DNA of 7,966 nt from Candidatus Staskawiczbacteria bacterium RIFCSPLOWO2_01_FULL_38_12b (GCA_001820255.1 MHPA01000021.1:27546-35511), one strand, 5' to 3'; positions 1 to 4,754 are shown, numbered from the stretch's first letter. Program-made: numbers and translations. The notes: generated by a model from the sequence alone, not told the origin.

Positions 1-284
1 AAGCCGGTTTATTGCGCGATGTTTTTGGGAATCCATTCAATCATGATTCTATGGTGCTTATGGAGGTATGGCTTACTAAAGACGTCTTAAATCTGGCCCA
101 GGCAATATATGAAGAGGAGAGATTTGAAGATCTTCCAGTTCTTGCAGATGCTTTAGAAGAGGCGGGTTGTAACAACGAGGAAATTTTAAACCATTTGCGA
201 GGGCCGAGTACTCATGTCCGAGGTTGCTGGTGTTTGGATTTGATTTTACAGAAAGAGGAAAAACAAGAAGATGAAAAAGAATAA
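1..284 (+). CDS. C-terminal part of a protein of unknown function (5' end outside the window)
   Basis: The frame is open from the first complete codon (base 3, reading A-G-L-L-R-D-V-F-G-N-P-F) to TAA at 282-284, so the gene very probably begins upstream. The TTG at 12 is unlikely to be its start because the leucines just before RDVFGNPF belong to the same motif. The visible ~93 residues carry LLRDVFGNPF, a helical AQAIYEEERFEDLPVLADAL segment, and HLRGPSTHVRGCWCLDLIL near the end, followed by a charged Lys/Glu tail. From memory, this combination resembles the conserved C-terminal module of many planctomycete hypothetical proteins (those with TIGR02996-type or SMI1-like N-termini). The molecular function is unknown. 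The stop lies 14 nt inside the next gene, so the two are probably co-transcribed and translationally coupled. Confidence is high that this is coding and moderate on the family resemblance. Confidence 0.8.
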   Translation, partial: AGLLRDVFGNPFNHDSMVLMEVWLTKDVLNLAQAIYEEERFEDLPVLADALEEAGCNNEEILNHLRGPSTHVRGCWCLDLILQKEEKQEDEKE

Positions 285-774
285 AGCCCCAGTACGAGAG
301 CAGAGCTCTGTACGGGGTAAAAATTTTTATGTAATTTGCGACAATATCCGCAGTTTGGAAAATATCGGTTCAATTTTCAGAACGGCTGATGCGATAGGGG
401 TCAAGAAAATATTTTTGTGTGGGATTTCGGGTCGGCCACCACATCAAAAAATATCCAAAACCGCGCTGGGTGCCGAGAAAACCATTCCTTTTGAATACCA
501 CAAACAAACGTGGCGATTAATTGAAAAATTAAAACGTGAAAAGGTTTTTATTGTTGCGTTGGAACAATCCCAAAAAAGCATTCTATATACAAAATTAAAA
601 CCGCATTTTCCCTTGGCCTTGATAATCGGAAACGAAGTAAAAGGAGTATCTAAGAAAGTATTGGCACAATCGGATAAAATCATCTATTTGCCGATGCGCG
701 GCATCAAAGAATCATTGAATGTATCGGTGGCATTTGGAATAGCCGGTTATCAAATTACTAAAAAATTATTCTAA
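271..774 (+). CDS. SpoU/TrmH-family RNA 2'-O-ribose methyltransferase
   Basis: A 167-residue protein of the SPOUT fold, expected to transfer a methyl group from S-adenosylmethionine to a ribose 2'-OH in tRNA or rRNA in the cytoplasm. All three family motifs are visible. Motif 1 is N25-I-R27...N31-I-G33...R37 (NIRSLENIGSIFRTADAIGV), with the catalytic-type arginine R37. Motif 2 is IIGNEVKGV at 118-126. Motif 3 is LPMRGIKESLNVSVA at 140-154, where the trefoil knot binds the cofactor. There is no N-terminal substrate-binding domain of the RlmB type, so it is a minimal SpoU protein closer in size to TrmL or short TrmH members. The sequence does not reveal which nucleotide is modified. ATG at 271 has a purine-rich AGAGG about 12 nt upstream, inside the preceding gene, which it overlaps by 14 nt. 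The stop codon lies at the very edge of a CTAATT-type repeat region. Confidence 0.93.
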   Translation: MKKNKAPVREQSSVRGKNFYVICDNIRSLENIGSIFRTADAIGVKKIFLCGISGRPPHQKISKTALGAEKTIPFEYHKQTWRLIEKLKREKVFIVALEQSQKSILYTKLKPHFPLALIIGNEVKGVSKKVLAQSDKIIYLPMRGIKESLNVSVAFGIAGYQITKKLF

Positions 775-907
775 TTATTCTAATTTCTAATTACTCTAAT
801 CAATGTCTGAAAAAGTGAATTTCTAATTTCTAAATCGTTTGAGAATTTGGGGATTTTTTAAATTGGGATTTGATTAGGTCAATTAGGTTAATTAGAAATT
901 CATCACT
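775..907. repeat. CTAATT-word intergenic repeat with inverted ends
   Basis: The gap between the methyltransferase and DUF5652 is built of degenerate words (TTCTAATT, CTAATC, GATTAGG, AATTAGG). Its ends are inverted: AATTTCTAATTA at 782-793 is the exact reverse complement of TAATTAGAAATT at 889-900, and weaker complementarity continues inward (CTAATCAA against TTGATTAGG). In the middle is a GGGATTT-type word (864-870), also seen upstream of DUF5679. A weak promoter could overlap the right arm (TTGATT 870-875, TAGAAA 893-898, 17-nt spacing), but in such AT-rich DNA this is not strong evidence. No ORF is supported here. Confidence 0.65.
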
Positions 908-1138
908 GTGGATCCTCAAACAACGGCGATAATAAACATATTAAACGACCCAAGATACATGGCTTTATTTTTGGTTTTGGCGGCTTGGGGGTTGGCTTGG
1001 AAGGGGTTGGCGCTTTGGACGGCGGCCAAAAACAACCAGAGAAACTGGTTTATCGCCATTTTGGTGATAAATACCTTTGGCATATTGGAAATGGCTTATC
1101 TTTTTTATTTTACTAACAATAGACCTGTCCCTAAATAA
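908..1138 (+). CDS. DUF5652 family two-helix membrane protein
   Basis: A 76-residue protein with two hydrophobic segments, about 18-37 (MALFLVLAAWGLAWKGLALW) and 47-69 (WFIAILVINTFGILEMAYLF), joined by a short basic loop (AAKNNQRN). The spacing and the words WKGLALW, NWFIA and INTFGILE are those of the DUF5652 family of small inner-membrane proteins common in CPR bacteria and some archaea; the family's function is not known. The start is taken as GTG 908 because it gives a hydrophilic N-terminus before helix 1. ATG 959 would start directly at the helix and is the alternative. No Shine-Dalgarno site is visible. The last codons (R-P-V-P-K-stop) are encoded by the left terminal repeat of the foldback element starting at 1120, so the natural C-terminus has probably been replaced. 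Confidence 0.85.
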   Translation: MDPQTTAIINILNDPRYMALFLVLAAWGLAWKGLALWTAAKNNQRNWFIAILVINTFGILEMAYLFYFTNNRPVPK

Positions 1139-1356
1139 GGTTTTACTGCAAATTGAACCTTTCGGCTGCAAATTCGCTATAATTATGAAGGAGGGAAGAG
1201 TGAATGAAAACGCATTTTCATTCACTCCGACCGAGTGATTAATTATATTAGATATAATTTTTCAGCTTATGGCAAGCATAAACCTTAAAATTCTATCGAA
1301 TTTCCAGCTTCGAAACCTTCAATTTTCGTACGAAACCTTATTTAGGGACAGGTCTA
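1120..1356. mobile_element. MITE-like foldback element with 24-bp perfect terminal inverted repeats
   Basis: Bases 1120-1143 (beginning TAGACCTGTCCC) are the exact reverse complement of 1333-1356 (ending GGGACAGGTCTA). Inside the perfect ends an imperfect inversion continues about 35 nt further on each side, with shared words AATTGAA, TTTCG and AAATTCG when one arm is reverse-complemented. Short words also recur at 20-nt spacing (CTGCAAATT at 1146 and 1166; CGAAACCTT at 1311 and 1331). No transposase or convincing ORF lies inside, which fits a non-autonomous miniature element. Both ends carry TA, compatible with duplication of a TA target, but this cannot be separated from the repeat itself. 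The left end lies within the DUF5652 coding sequence and the right end stops 6 nt before the ATG of the next gene. Confidence 0.65.
1198..1227. repeat. Perfect 13-bp hairpin inside the foldback element
   Basis: GAGTGAATGAAAA (1198-1210) pairs perfectly with TTTTCATTCACTC (1215-1227) around the loop CGCA. There is no T-run after it on the plus strand, so it is not a standard intrinsic terminator. It lies off-centre in the 237-bp element and would form in single-stranded DNA or RNA. Confidence 0.7.
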
Positions 1357-1362
1357 AGAAAC

Positions 1363-1818
1363 ATGCCCAAAAAACCAAAGAGCATTTTTAACGTTAAAAT
1401 TATTTTTAAAAAATACCGGCCGTATGTGCAAAAAAAGCGGGTGCTGATTATAGCACTGGCCATTTTGGCGTTGGCAGTGTATGTCGGCTTATTTTTTTAT
1501 AAAGGAAACTGGCCGCTATTTGCCAAAAAAACTCCGCAGGTTAGCGGGATTATTTTATTTGAGGGGAATAATTGTTCATATTGTGACAAAGTTGACGATT
1601 TTATCAAAAGCAACGCCATAGAAAGCAAAGTGCCATTTACCCGGCTGGAAGTCTTTGATAATTCTTTTAATGCCAATTTGTTGGCGGACAAGGCCCAAGT
1701 TTGCGGTTTGGATTCTTCGCATATCGGAGTGCCTTTTTTGTGGGATGGCACCACTTGCGTTGTCGGGTATGTGGATGTGATAACATTTTTCCGCGAAAAA
1801 ATTACCAAAAAACCGTAA
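1363..1818 (+). CDS. Membrane-anchored glutaredoxin/thioredoxin-fold protein
   Basis: A 151-residue protein with a strongly basic N-terminus (MPKKPKSIFNVKIIFKKYRP), one membrane helix at about 27-46 (VLIIALAILALAVYVGLFFY) and an outward-facing thioredoxin-like domain from about 60. The domain starts with a strand (GIILFEG), followed by the redox motif C71-S-Y-C74 at the head of a helix, and it has the family's conserved proline in IGVPFLW (P124). Two further cysteines, C114 and C132, might form a structural disulfide or a resolving pair. The CxxC-strand-helix order and the GVPFLWDG segment fit a glutaredoxin-like or vitamin K epoxide reductase-associated thioredoxin-like domain. It probably handles disulfides of exported proteins, but the substrate and partner are not visible. 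No clear ribosome binding site precedes ATG 1363; the region before it belongs to the foldback element. Confidence 0.82.
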   Translation: MPKKPKSIFNVKIIFKKYRPYVQKKRVLIIALAILALAVYVGLFFYKGNWPLFAKKTPQVSGIILFEGNNCSYCDKVDDFIKSNAIESKVPFTRLEVFDNSFNANLLADKAQVCGLDSSHIGVPFLWDGTTCVVGYVDVITFFREKITKKP

Positions 1819-1834
1819 AATACTTGACATGCAA

Positions 1835-1863
1835 TTGACTGAGCCTATTTTATAGGGTACAAT
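1835..1863 (+). promoter_or_regulatory. Sigma70-type promoter
   Basis: TTGACT (1835-1840), a 17-nt spacer and TACAAT (1858-1863), with GGG just before the -10, closely match the vegetative consensus. Another TTGACA lies 11 nt upstream (1824-1829) but has no good -10 at a proper distance. The expected start is about 1870, at or next to ATG 1871. The transcript probably serves the DUF5679 gene through a ~185-nt leader, possibly with a tiny leaderless ORF at its start. Confidence 0.65.
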
Positions 1864-1870
1864 GAGTCTA

Positions 1871-1945
1871 ATGGGTAATGTGTTAAAAGTTAACAAGGTC
1901 GAAGTTAGAGTAATTAAATCTAAAGTACAAAATTACAAATTCTAA
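1871..1945 (+). CDS. Possible 24-codon leaderless mini-ORF
   Basis: ATG 1871 sits 7 nt after the -10 box TACAAT, so a transcript could begin on its A. The frame runs 24 codons to TAA 1943-1945 and encodes a basic, Val/Lys-rich peptide beginning MGNVLKVNKV. The same 7-nt spacing occurs at the transposase gene (-10 TACAAT 4742-4747, ATG 4755). I recognise no family. It could equally be the meaningless start of a leader, or a gene remnant whose 3' part has been overwritten by the repeat words that begin at about 1925. Low confidence. Confidence 0.25.
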   Translation: MGNVLKVNKVEVRVIKSKVQNYKF

Positions 1946-2046
1946 ATAAATCACAATAACCAAAGGTCAAAATCCAAAATGCGTTTTAAATTTTTTCATT
2001 AAATATTTAATATTATTTGGGATTTGGAAATTGGGATTTGGGATTT
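1917..2046. repeat. GGGATTTGG-word intergenic repeat
   Basis: The leader of the DUF5679 gene is low-complexity. GGGATTT occurs at 2019, 2033 and 2040 on the right. Decayed complementary words (AAATTACAAATTC, AATAAATCACAAT, AAAATCCAAAAT) occur on the left, so the region is a degenerate inverted repeat. Between them lies the perfect AT palindrome ATTAAATATTTAAT (about 1999-2012). The repeat ends 7 nt before the ATG and leaves no Shine-Dalgarno site. Confidence 0.5.
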
Positions 2047-2053
2047 AAAATAT

Positions 2054-2218
2054 ATGGCAACAGAAGGTTACTGCGTAAAATGCAAAGCAAAAAGAATGAT
2101 GAAAGATGAAAAAGAGGTAAGCATGAAAGGCAAAGGGGGTAAACCAAGAATGGCAATGACAGGAACTTGCGAAAAATGCGGAACAAAAATGTTTAGGATT
2201 ATGGGTTTGAAAAAATAG
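2054..2218 (+). CDS. DUF5679 family small zinc-ribbon protein
   Basis: A 54-residue basic protein with two cysteine pairs, C7-V-K-C10 and C39-E-K-C42, forming a compact zinc ribbon around a Lys/Met/Gly-rich centre (MKGKGGKPRMAMTGTC). The pattern YCVKCKAK...MTGTCEKCGTKMFRI is that of DUF5679, a small family frequent in CPR and Chloroflexi; its role is not established. A ribbon this basic suggests nucleic-acid or ribosome contact, which is inference. ATG 2054 is chosen because the protein then begins MATEGYC, as I recall for the family. The in-frame TTG at 2024 would add residues translated from repeat DNA. A promoter lies about 190 nt upstream and an intrinsic terminator 55 nt downstream, so it is probably transcribed on its own. 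Confidence 0.9.
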   Translation: MATEGYCVKCKAKRMMKDEKEVSMKGKGGKPRMAMTGTCEKCGTKMFRIMGLKK

Positions 2219-2272
2219 TATCCAAATAGCGCGCTACAAATACGCATATCCGAATATTTCGCCCATTTGAAT

Positions 2273-2300
2273 AAAAACACCGAATCAATTCGGTGTTTTT
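2273..2300. terminator. Intrinsic terminator after the DUF5679 gene
   Basis: AAAAACACCGAA (2273-2284), loop TCAA and TTCGGTGTTTTT (2289-2300) form a perfect 12-bp stem ending in a T-run. The A-run on the other side lets it work in both directions. Confidence 0.88.
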
Positions 2301-2312
2301 AGTACCTAATTT

Positions 2313-2321
2313 TGTTATAAT
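2313..2321 (+). promoter_or_regulatory. Extended -10 promoter for the ComEC-like gene
   Basis: TGTTATAAT (2313-2321) is a perfect TGn-extended -10 with TATAAT. No good -35 is present: that position (about 2293-2298) is the right arm of the preceding terminator, which fits an extended -10 promoter. The predicted start is about 2328, giving a ~30-nt leader. Confidence 0.55.
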
Positions 2322-2348
2322 AAAGGATATTAACCCTTATTATCCTTT
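2322..2348 (+). repeat. Hairpin in the leader region of the ComEC-like gene
   Basis: AAAGGATA (2322-2329) and TATCCTTT (2341-2348) form an 8-bp stem with an 11-nt loop, between the -10 box and ATG 2359. It covers the expected transcription start and part of the leader. It might be a protein-binding palindrome or affect translation; nothing identifies which. Confidence 0.4.
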
Positions 2349-2358
2349 GCAATAAAAT

Positions 2359-3240
2359 ATGAAAAGTCTTCTTACGCTAAAACAAAAAATAGGCTTGTGC
2401 TTGGCGGGGTTGTTACTGTTATTGAATGTGTTTACTTGGCAAGAGGTATTTGCCCTAAACGGCCCGCATTATTTAAAGGTGGATGTGCTGGATATCGGCC
2501 AGGGCGATTCCATTTTTATAGAAACTCCTGATATGCGCCATATCTTAATTGATGGCGGGCCAGATAGTGCTGTTTTGGGAAAGCTGGCAGAGCGTTTGCC
2601 TTTTTTTAAAAAATCTTTGGATGTGGTTATCTTAACTCACCCCGATCAGGATCACTTAATGGGGTTACTGTATGTGCTGCAAAAGTATAAAGTGGATTAT
2701 ATTATATGGACCGGCATGGTGCGTGATGGCGCCAATTACTCAAAATGGGTTGCGCTTTTAGAGCAAAAACAACAACAGGGAAGCAAGATAATAATAACTA
2801 AACTGGGTGATAAAATTAAAAATGGTAATGTGGTTATTGAAACATTAAACCCCTCCGAAAATTTAGAAGGCACATTTTTTAAAGAAGCCAACGATACGGG
2901 GGTTGTTGAGCGTCTGACCTACGGAAAAAATTCTTTTTTATTTACCGCCGATATTCCAAGCGAAATTGAACAAGCAATGATTGATGCTAACATTAATCTG
3001 GCTTCGGATGTGCTAAAGGTTGGACACCATGGTTCTAAGTACTCAAGTTCCGAAACATTTTTGCAAGAAGTAAATCCCAACATTGCCGCGATTTCCGCTG
3101 GCGCACACAATACATATGGACACCCAACCCAAGAAGTTTTGCAAAGATTAGAAAATTCTGGTATAACCACATTAAGAACAGATCAAAGTGGCGATGTGCA
3201 AATGGTAAGTGATGGAGAGAATATTAAAATTAATAAATAA
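2359..3240 (+). CDS. Exported ComEC C-terminal-like metallo-beta-lactamase-fold hydrolase
   Basis: A 293-residue protein with an N-terminal hydrophobic segment at about 11-33 (signal peptide or anchor), then one metallo-beta-lactamase-fold domain. Visible motifs are VLDIGQGDSIFIETP (43-57), LIDGGP (63-68), the metal site T93-H94-P-D96-Q-D98-H99, FTADI (195-199, D198) and KVGHHGS (220-226), followed by GHPTQEVLQRL and TDQSGDVQ. This is the domain found at the C-terminus of the DNA-uptake channel protein ComEC/Rec2, here without ComEC's membrane channel and OB domains. In CPR genomes such stand-alone copies are common. It probably acts outside the cytoplasmic membrane as a metal-dependent phosphodiesterase or nuclease, perhaps on incoming DNA, which is inference. 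The kinase gene lies 105 nt downstream on the same strand across a large inverted repeat. Start ATG 2359 gives a proper signal-like N-terminus. Confidence 0.9.
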   Translation: MKSLLTLKQKIGLCLAGLLLLLNVFTWQEVFALNGPHYLKVDVLDIGQGDSIFIETPDMRHILIDGGPDSAVLGKLAERLPFFKKSLDVVILTHPDQDHLMGLLYVLQKYKVDYIIWTGMVRDGANYSKWVALLEQKQQQGSKIIITKLGDKIKNGNVVIETLNPSENLEGTFFKEANDTGVVERLTYGKNSFLFTADIPSEIEQAMIDANINLASDVLKVGHHGSKYSSSETFLQEVNPNIAAISAGAHNTYGHPTQEVLQRLENSGITTLRTDQSGDVQMVSDGENIKINK

Positions 3241-3243
3241 TCT

Positions 3244-3335
3244 TACGAATTACGAATTTTAGCGAATTACGAATAATACGAATCACGAACGATGGTAGTT
3301 ACGAATTCGTAATTCGCTAAAATTCGTAATTCGTA
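3244..3335. repeat. 31-bp perfect inverted repeat of TACGAAT words
   Basis: Bases 3244-3274 (TACGAAT repeated, then TTTAGCGAATTACGAAT) are the exact reverse complement of 3305-3335. The 30-nt loop holds more of the same words (TACGAATCACGAAC). The left arm begins 4 nt after the stop of the preceding gene. The right arm ends directly before GGGAA, the only Shine-Dalgarno-like site of the kinase gene. In RNA the stem could be extended with G-U pairs into that site. Confidence 0.9.
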
Positions 3336-3345
3336 GGGAATCATT

Positions 3346-4416
3346 ATGCAAGATATAGAGTTTCCCATTTTTAAAACAAGAATGGACGATAAAAAAAGTT
3401 TTGATTTGACCGACCCGGTGGCGCGACGGGAGTATTTTGAGTATAAAGCTGGAGCTGAAATAAAAAAGTTGCAAAATTATTTACAACATAATACCTTTAT
3501 CATATATCTTTTGGGTAAAAAATCTTCAGGAAAGGGGACGTATTCTAAAATGTTAAAAGAAATCATTAGTCAGGAAAAAATAGAGCATTTGTCGGTGGGG
3601 GATTTAATACGTTCGTTTGACAAGGTATTGCAAGACCCGCAAAAAAAAGAAGAACTCATTTTGTTTTTGAAAAAAAAATATCGGGGGCCTACGCCACTGG
3701 AAGATTTGATAAAAGCCATGGAGGAGCGGTCTACTAAAGTGCTTTTGCCATCTGAATTAATTTTGGCGTTGGTTGAACGGGAAATTACCAGCCTTGGCAA
3801 AAAGGCCATATTCATTGACGGGTTTCCAAGGGACATAGATCAGGTATCATACTCTTTATTTTTTAAAAATTTGATTGATTACCGAAATGACCCCGATATT
3901 TTTGTGCTCATTGATGTGCCCACCACTATCATTGATCAGCGCGTAAAAAACAGGGTGATTTGTCCGCAATGCAACACATCCCGCAGTTTAAAACTATTAC
4001 CTACCAAAGAAGTGGGATATGATAAAGAAAGCGACGAATTTTATTTAATGTGTGACAACTTTGATTGCAAAAAAGCCCGCATGGTTACCAAAGAAGGGGA
4101 TGAATTGGGCATTGAGCCGATTAGGGCAAGACTGGAAAAAGATGAAACGCTGATGAAGCAAGTATATGGAATGCACGGAATTTCAAAAATATTATTGAGA
4201 AATTCCATTCCTAAAGACAGAGTGGATGAATTTGCCAACGATTATGAAATTACTCCGGAGTATTATTACCACATTGAAGCGGCAAATAATACCATTGAAA
4301 CAAAAGAAAAACCATGGGAAATAAACGATGACCAGGGCGTGGCTTGCAACAGCCTGATGCCACCACCCGTGGTAGTTTCTTTGATAAAGCAGTTAGTAAA
4401 AGAGCTTGGTTTGTAG
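3346..4416 (+). CDS. Adenylate-kinase-like nucleoside monophosphate kinase with N- and C-terminal extensions
   Basis: A 356-residue protein whose core matches adenylate kinase. The P-loop is G57-KKSS-G62-K63-G64-T65, the NMP-binding segment HLSVGDLIRSF follows at 81-91, and the Walker-B-like IDGFPRD is at 157-163. A zinc-type LID has C206-P-Q-C209 and C236-x4-C241, and then come ARLEKDE and a C-terminal helix. It should transfer phosphate from ATP to AMP or a related nucleotide in the cytoplasm. Usual adenylate kinases have 190-220 residues. Here about 50 residues precede the P-loop, a long insert enlarges the NMP/core region, and about 45 residues follow the core, ending in PPPVVVSLIKQLVKEL. 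The extensions have no function I recognise. ATG 3346 follows GGGAA at 5 nt; M13 is a weaker alternative start. Substrate specificity cannot be read from the sequence. Confidence 0.88.
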   Translation: MQDIEFPIFKTRMDDKKSFDLTDPVARREYFEYKAGAEIKKLQNYLQHNTFIIYLLGKKSSGKGTYSKMLKEIISQEKIEHLSVGDLIRSFDKVLQDPQKKEELILFLKKKYRGPTPLEDLIKAMEERSTKVLLPSELILALVEREITSLGKKAIFIDGFPRDIDQVSYSLFFKNLIDYRNDPDIFVLIDVPTTIIDQRVKNRVICPQCNTSRSLKLLPTKEVGYDKESDEFYLMCDNFDCKKARMVTKEGDELGIEPIRARLEKDETLMKQVYGMHGISKILLRNSIPKDRVDEFANDYEITPEYYYHIEAANNTIETKEKPWEINDDQGVACNSLMPPPVVVSLIKQLVKELGL

Positions 4417-4434
4417 TTTTCCACAATCGCACTC

Positions 4435-4462
4435 TTGACGTGGTTTTTTAAAGCAGTAAAAT
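4435..4462 (+). promoter_or_regulatory. Sigma70-type promoter of the structured-RNA island
   Basis: TTGACG (4435-4440), 16 nt and TAAAAT (4457-4462) match the consensus well. The predicted start (about 4467-4470) coincides with the first base of the long closing stem of the downstream RNA. It begins 18 nt after the kinase stop. Confidence 0.6.
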
Positions 4463-4465
4463 GTA

Positions 4466-4600
4466 AGTAGCTCTGGTATTTCCAATAATGATTCTATATT
4501 AACATTTTTAAGGGAGTTTGATATTTGTCCTGGCTGTGGCCACGGACATGAGAACACCCACTTAGATTTTTTTTAGAAATCTGTGGAAATCCGGGCTACT
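4466..4600 (+). ncRNA. Putative small structured RNA, family not recognised
   Basis: The 338-nt gap after the kinase holds no ORF with a normal start. It carries promoter, structure and terminator in order. The ends close on each other: 4466-4483 (AGTAGCTCTGGTATTTCC) pairs with 4585-4600 (GGAAATCCGGGCTACT) through 16 pairs, one G-U and two single-U bulges. Inside are a 9-bp hairpin with one bulged C (TGTCCTGGC 4526-4534 / GCCACGGACA 4539-4548, loop TGTG) and a second hairpin (AGATTT 4564-4569 / AAATCT 4577-4582). The region between 4484 and 4525 looks largely single-stranded. A long closing stem with an open centre recalls 6S RNA, but I cannot see family-defining bases; the SRP RNA apical motif and tmRNA ends are absent. 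An alternative is a short ORF containing CPGCGHGHE (see rejected items). Confidence 0.5.
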
Positions 4601-4631
4601 AAAAAACACTTTTTACTAAGTGTTTTTTAGT
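4598..4631. terminator. Intrinsic terminator after the structured RNA
   Basis: ACTAAAAAACACTT (4598-4611) and AAGTGTTTTTTAGT (4618-4631) form a perfect 14-bp stem with a 6-nt loop. The A- and T-runs within the arms allow use in both directions. It would end the RNA at 4466-4600 and any read-through from the kinase gene. Confidence 0.75.
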
Positions 4632-4644
4632 GTATAAGAATTCC

Positions 4645-4671
4645 AAACTCAGACGTTTAACGTCTGAGTTT
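4645..4671. repeat. REP-like palindrome, copy 1 (left)
   Basis: AAACTCAGACGTT (4645-4657), a central T and AACGTCTGAGTTT (4659-4671) form a perfect palindrome of 13-bp arms, able to fold as a hairpin in single-stranded DNA. It lies 13 nt after the terminator of the structured RNA and runs straight into the half-site array. Confidence 0.95.
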
Positions 4672-4722
4672 ACGTCTGAGTTTACATCTGAGTTTACACG
4701 TCTGAGTTTACATCTGAGTTTA
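4661..4722 (+). repeat. Tandem array of five 12-14-nt half-sites
   Basis: Units CGTCTGAGTTTA (4661, 4673), CATCTGAGTTTA (4685), CACGTCTGAGTTTA (4697) and CATCTGAGTTTA (4711) repeat the right half of the palindrome head to tail. The first unit is part of palindrome copy 1. The array ends 20 nt before the -10 box of the transposase gene. Confidence 0.9.
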
Positions 4723-4741
4723 GTTAAAATAAGAAATATAG

Positions 4742-4747
4742 TACAAT
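4742..4747 (+). promoter_or_regulatory. Probable -10 box of the transposase gene, leaderless start
   Basis: TACAAT lies 7 nt before ATG 4755, so transcription would begin at or beside the start codon. The -35 position (about 4719-4724, TTTAGT) overlaps the last half-site of the array and is poor. No Shine-Dalgarno site is present. Confidence 0.4.
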
Positions 4748-4754
4748 AAAAAAT

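Noticed and set aside
965..1225. Minus-strand frame of 86 codons
   Set aside because: It runs through the foldback element and antisense to DUF5652, with no motif and no start signal.
1497..1896. Two minus-strand frames of about 105 codons
   Set aside because: They are antisense to the glutaredoxin-like gene and share no recognisable motif.
2024..2053. TTG start giving ten extra residues to the DUF5679 protein
   Set aside because: The extra residues come from GGGATTTGG repeat DNA, and the family begins at MATEGYC-type starts.
4460..4576. Frame encoding a peptide with CPGCGHGHENTHLDFF, a zinc-ribbon-like end
   Set aside because: No ATG, GTG or TTG occurs in frame before it, and the DNA is better explained by RNA pairing: the CCTGGC...GCCACGG part is one hairpin of the structured island. 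Kept as an alternative if an ATT start or frameshift can be shown.
4466..4600. tRNA, tmRNA, SRP RNA or RNase P RNA at the structured island
   Set aside because: No cloverleaf, CCA end, tmRNA-like ends or SRP apical motif is visible. GGAAATCCGGGCT resembles an RNase P motif but sits at the 3' end of a 135-nt unit, far too short for that RNA.
4661..4722. CRISPR-like tandem repeats
   Set aside because: Units are 12-14 nt and directly adjacent without spacers, and they match half of the transposon palindrome. No cas gene is present.
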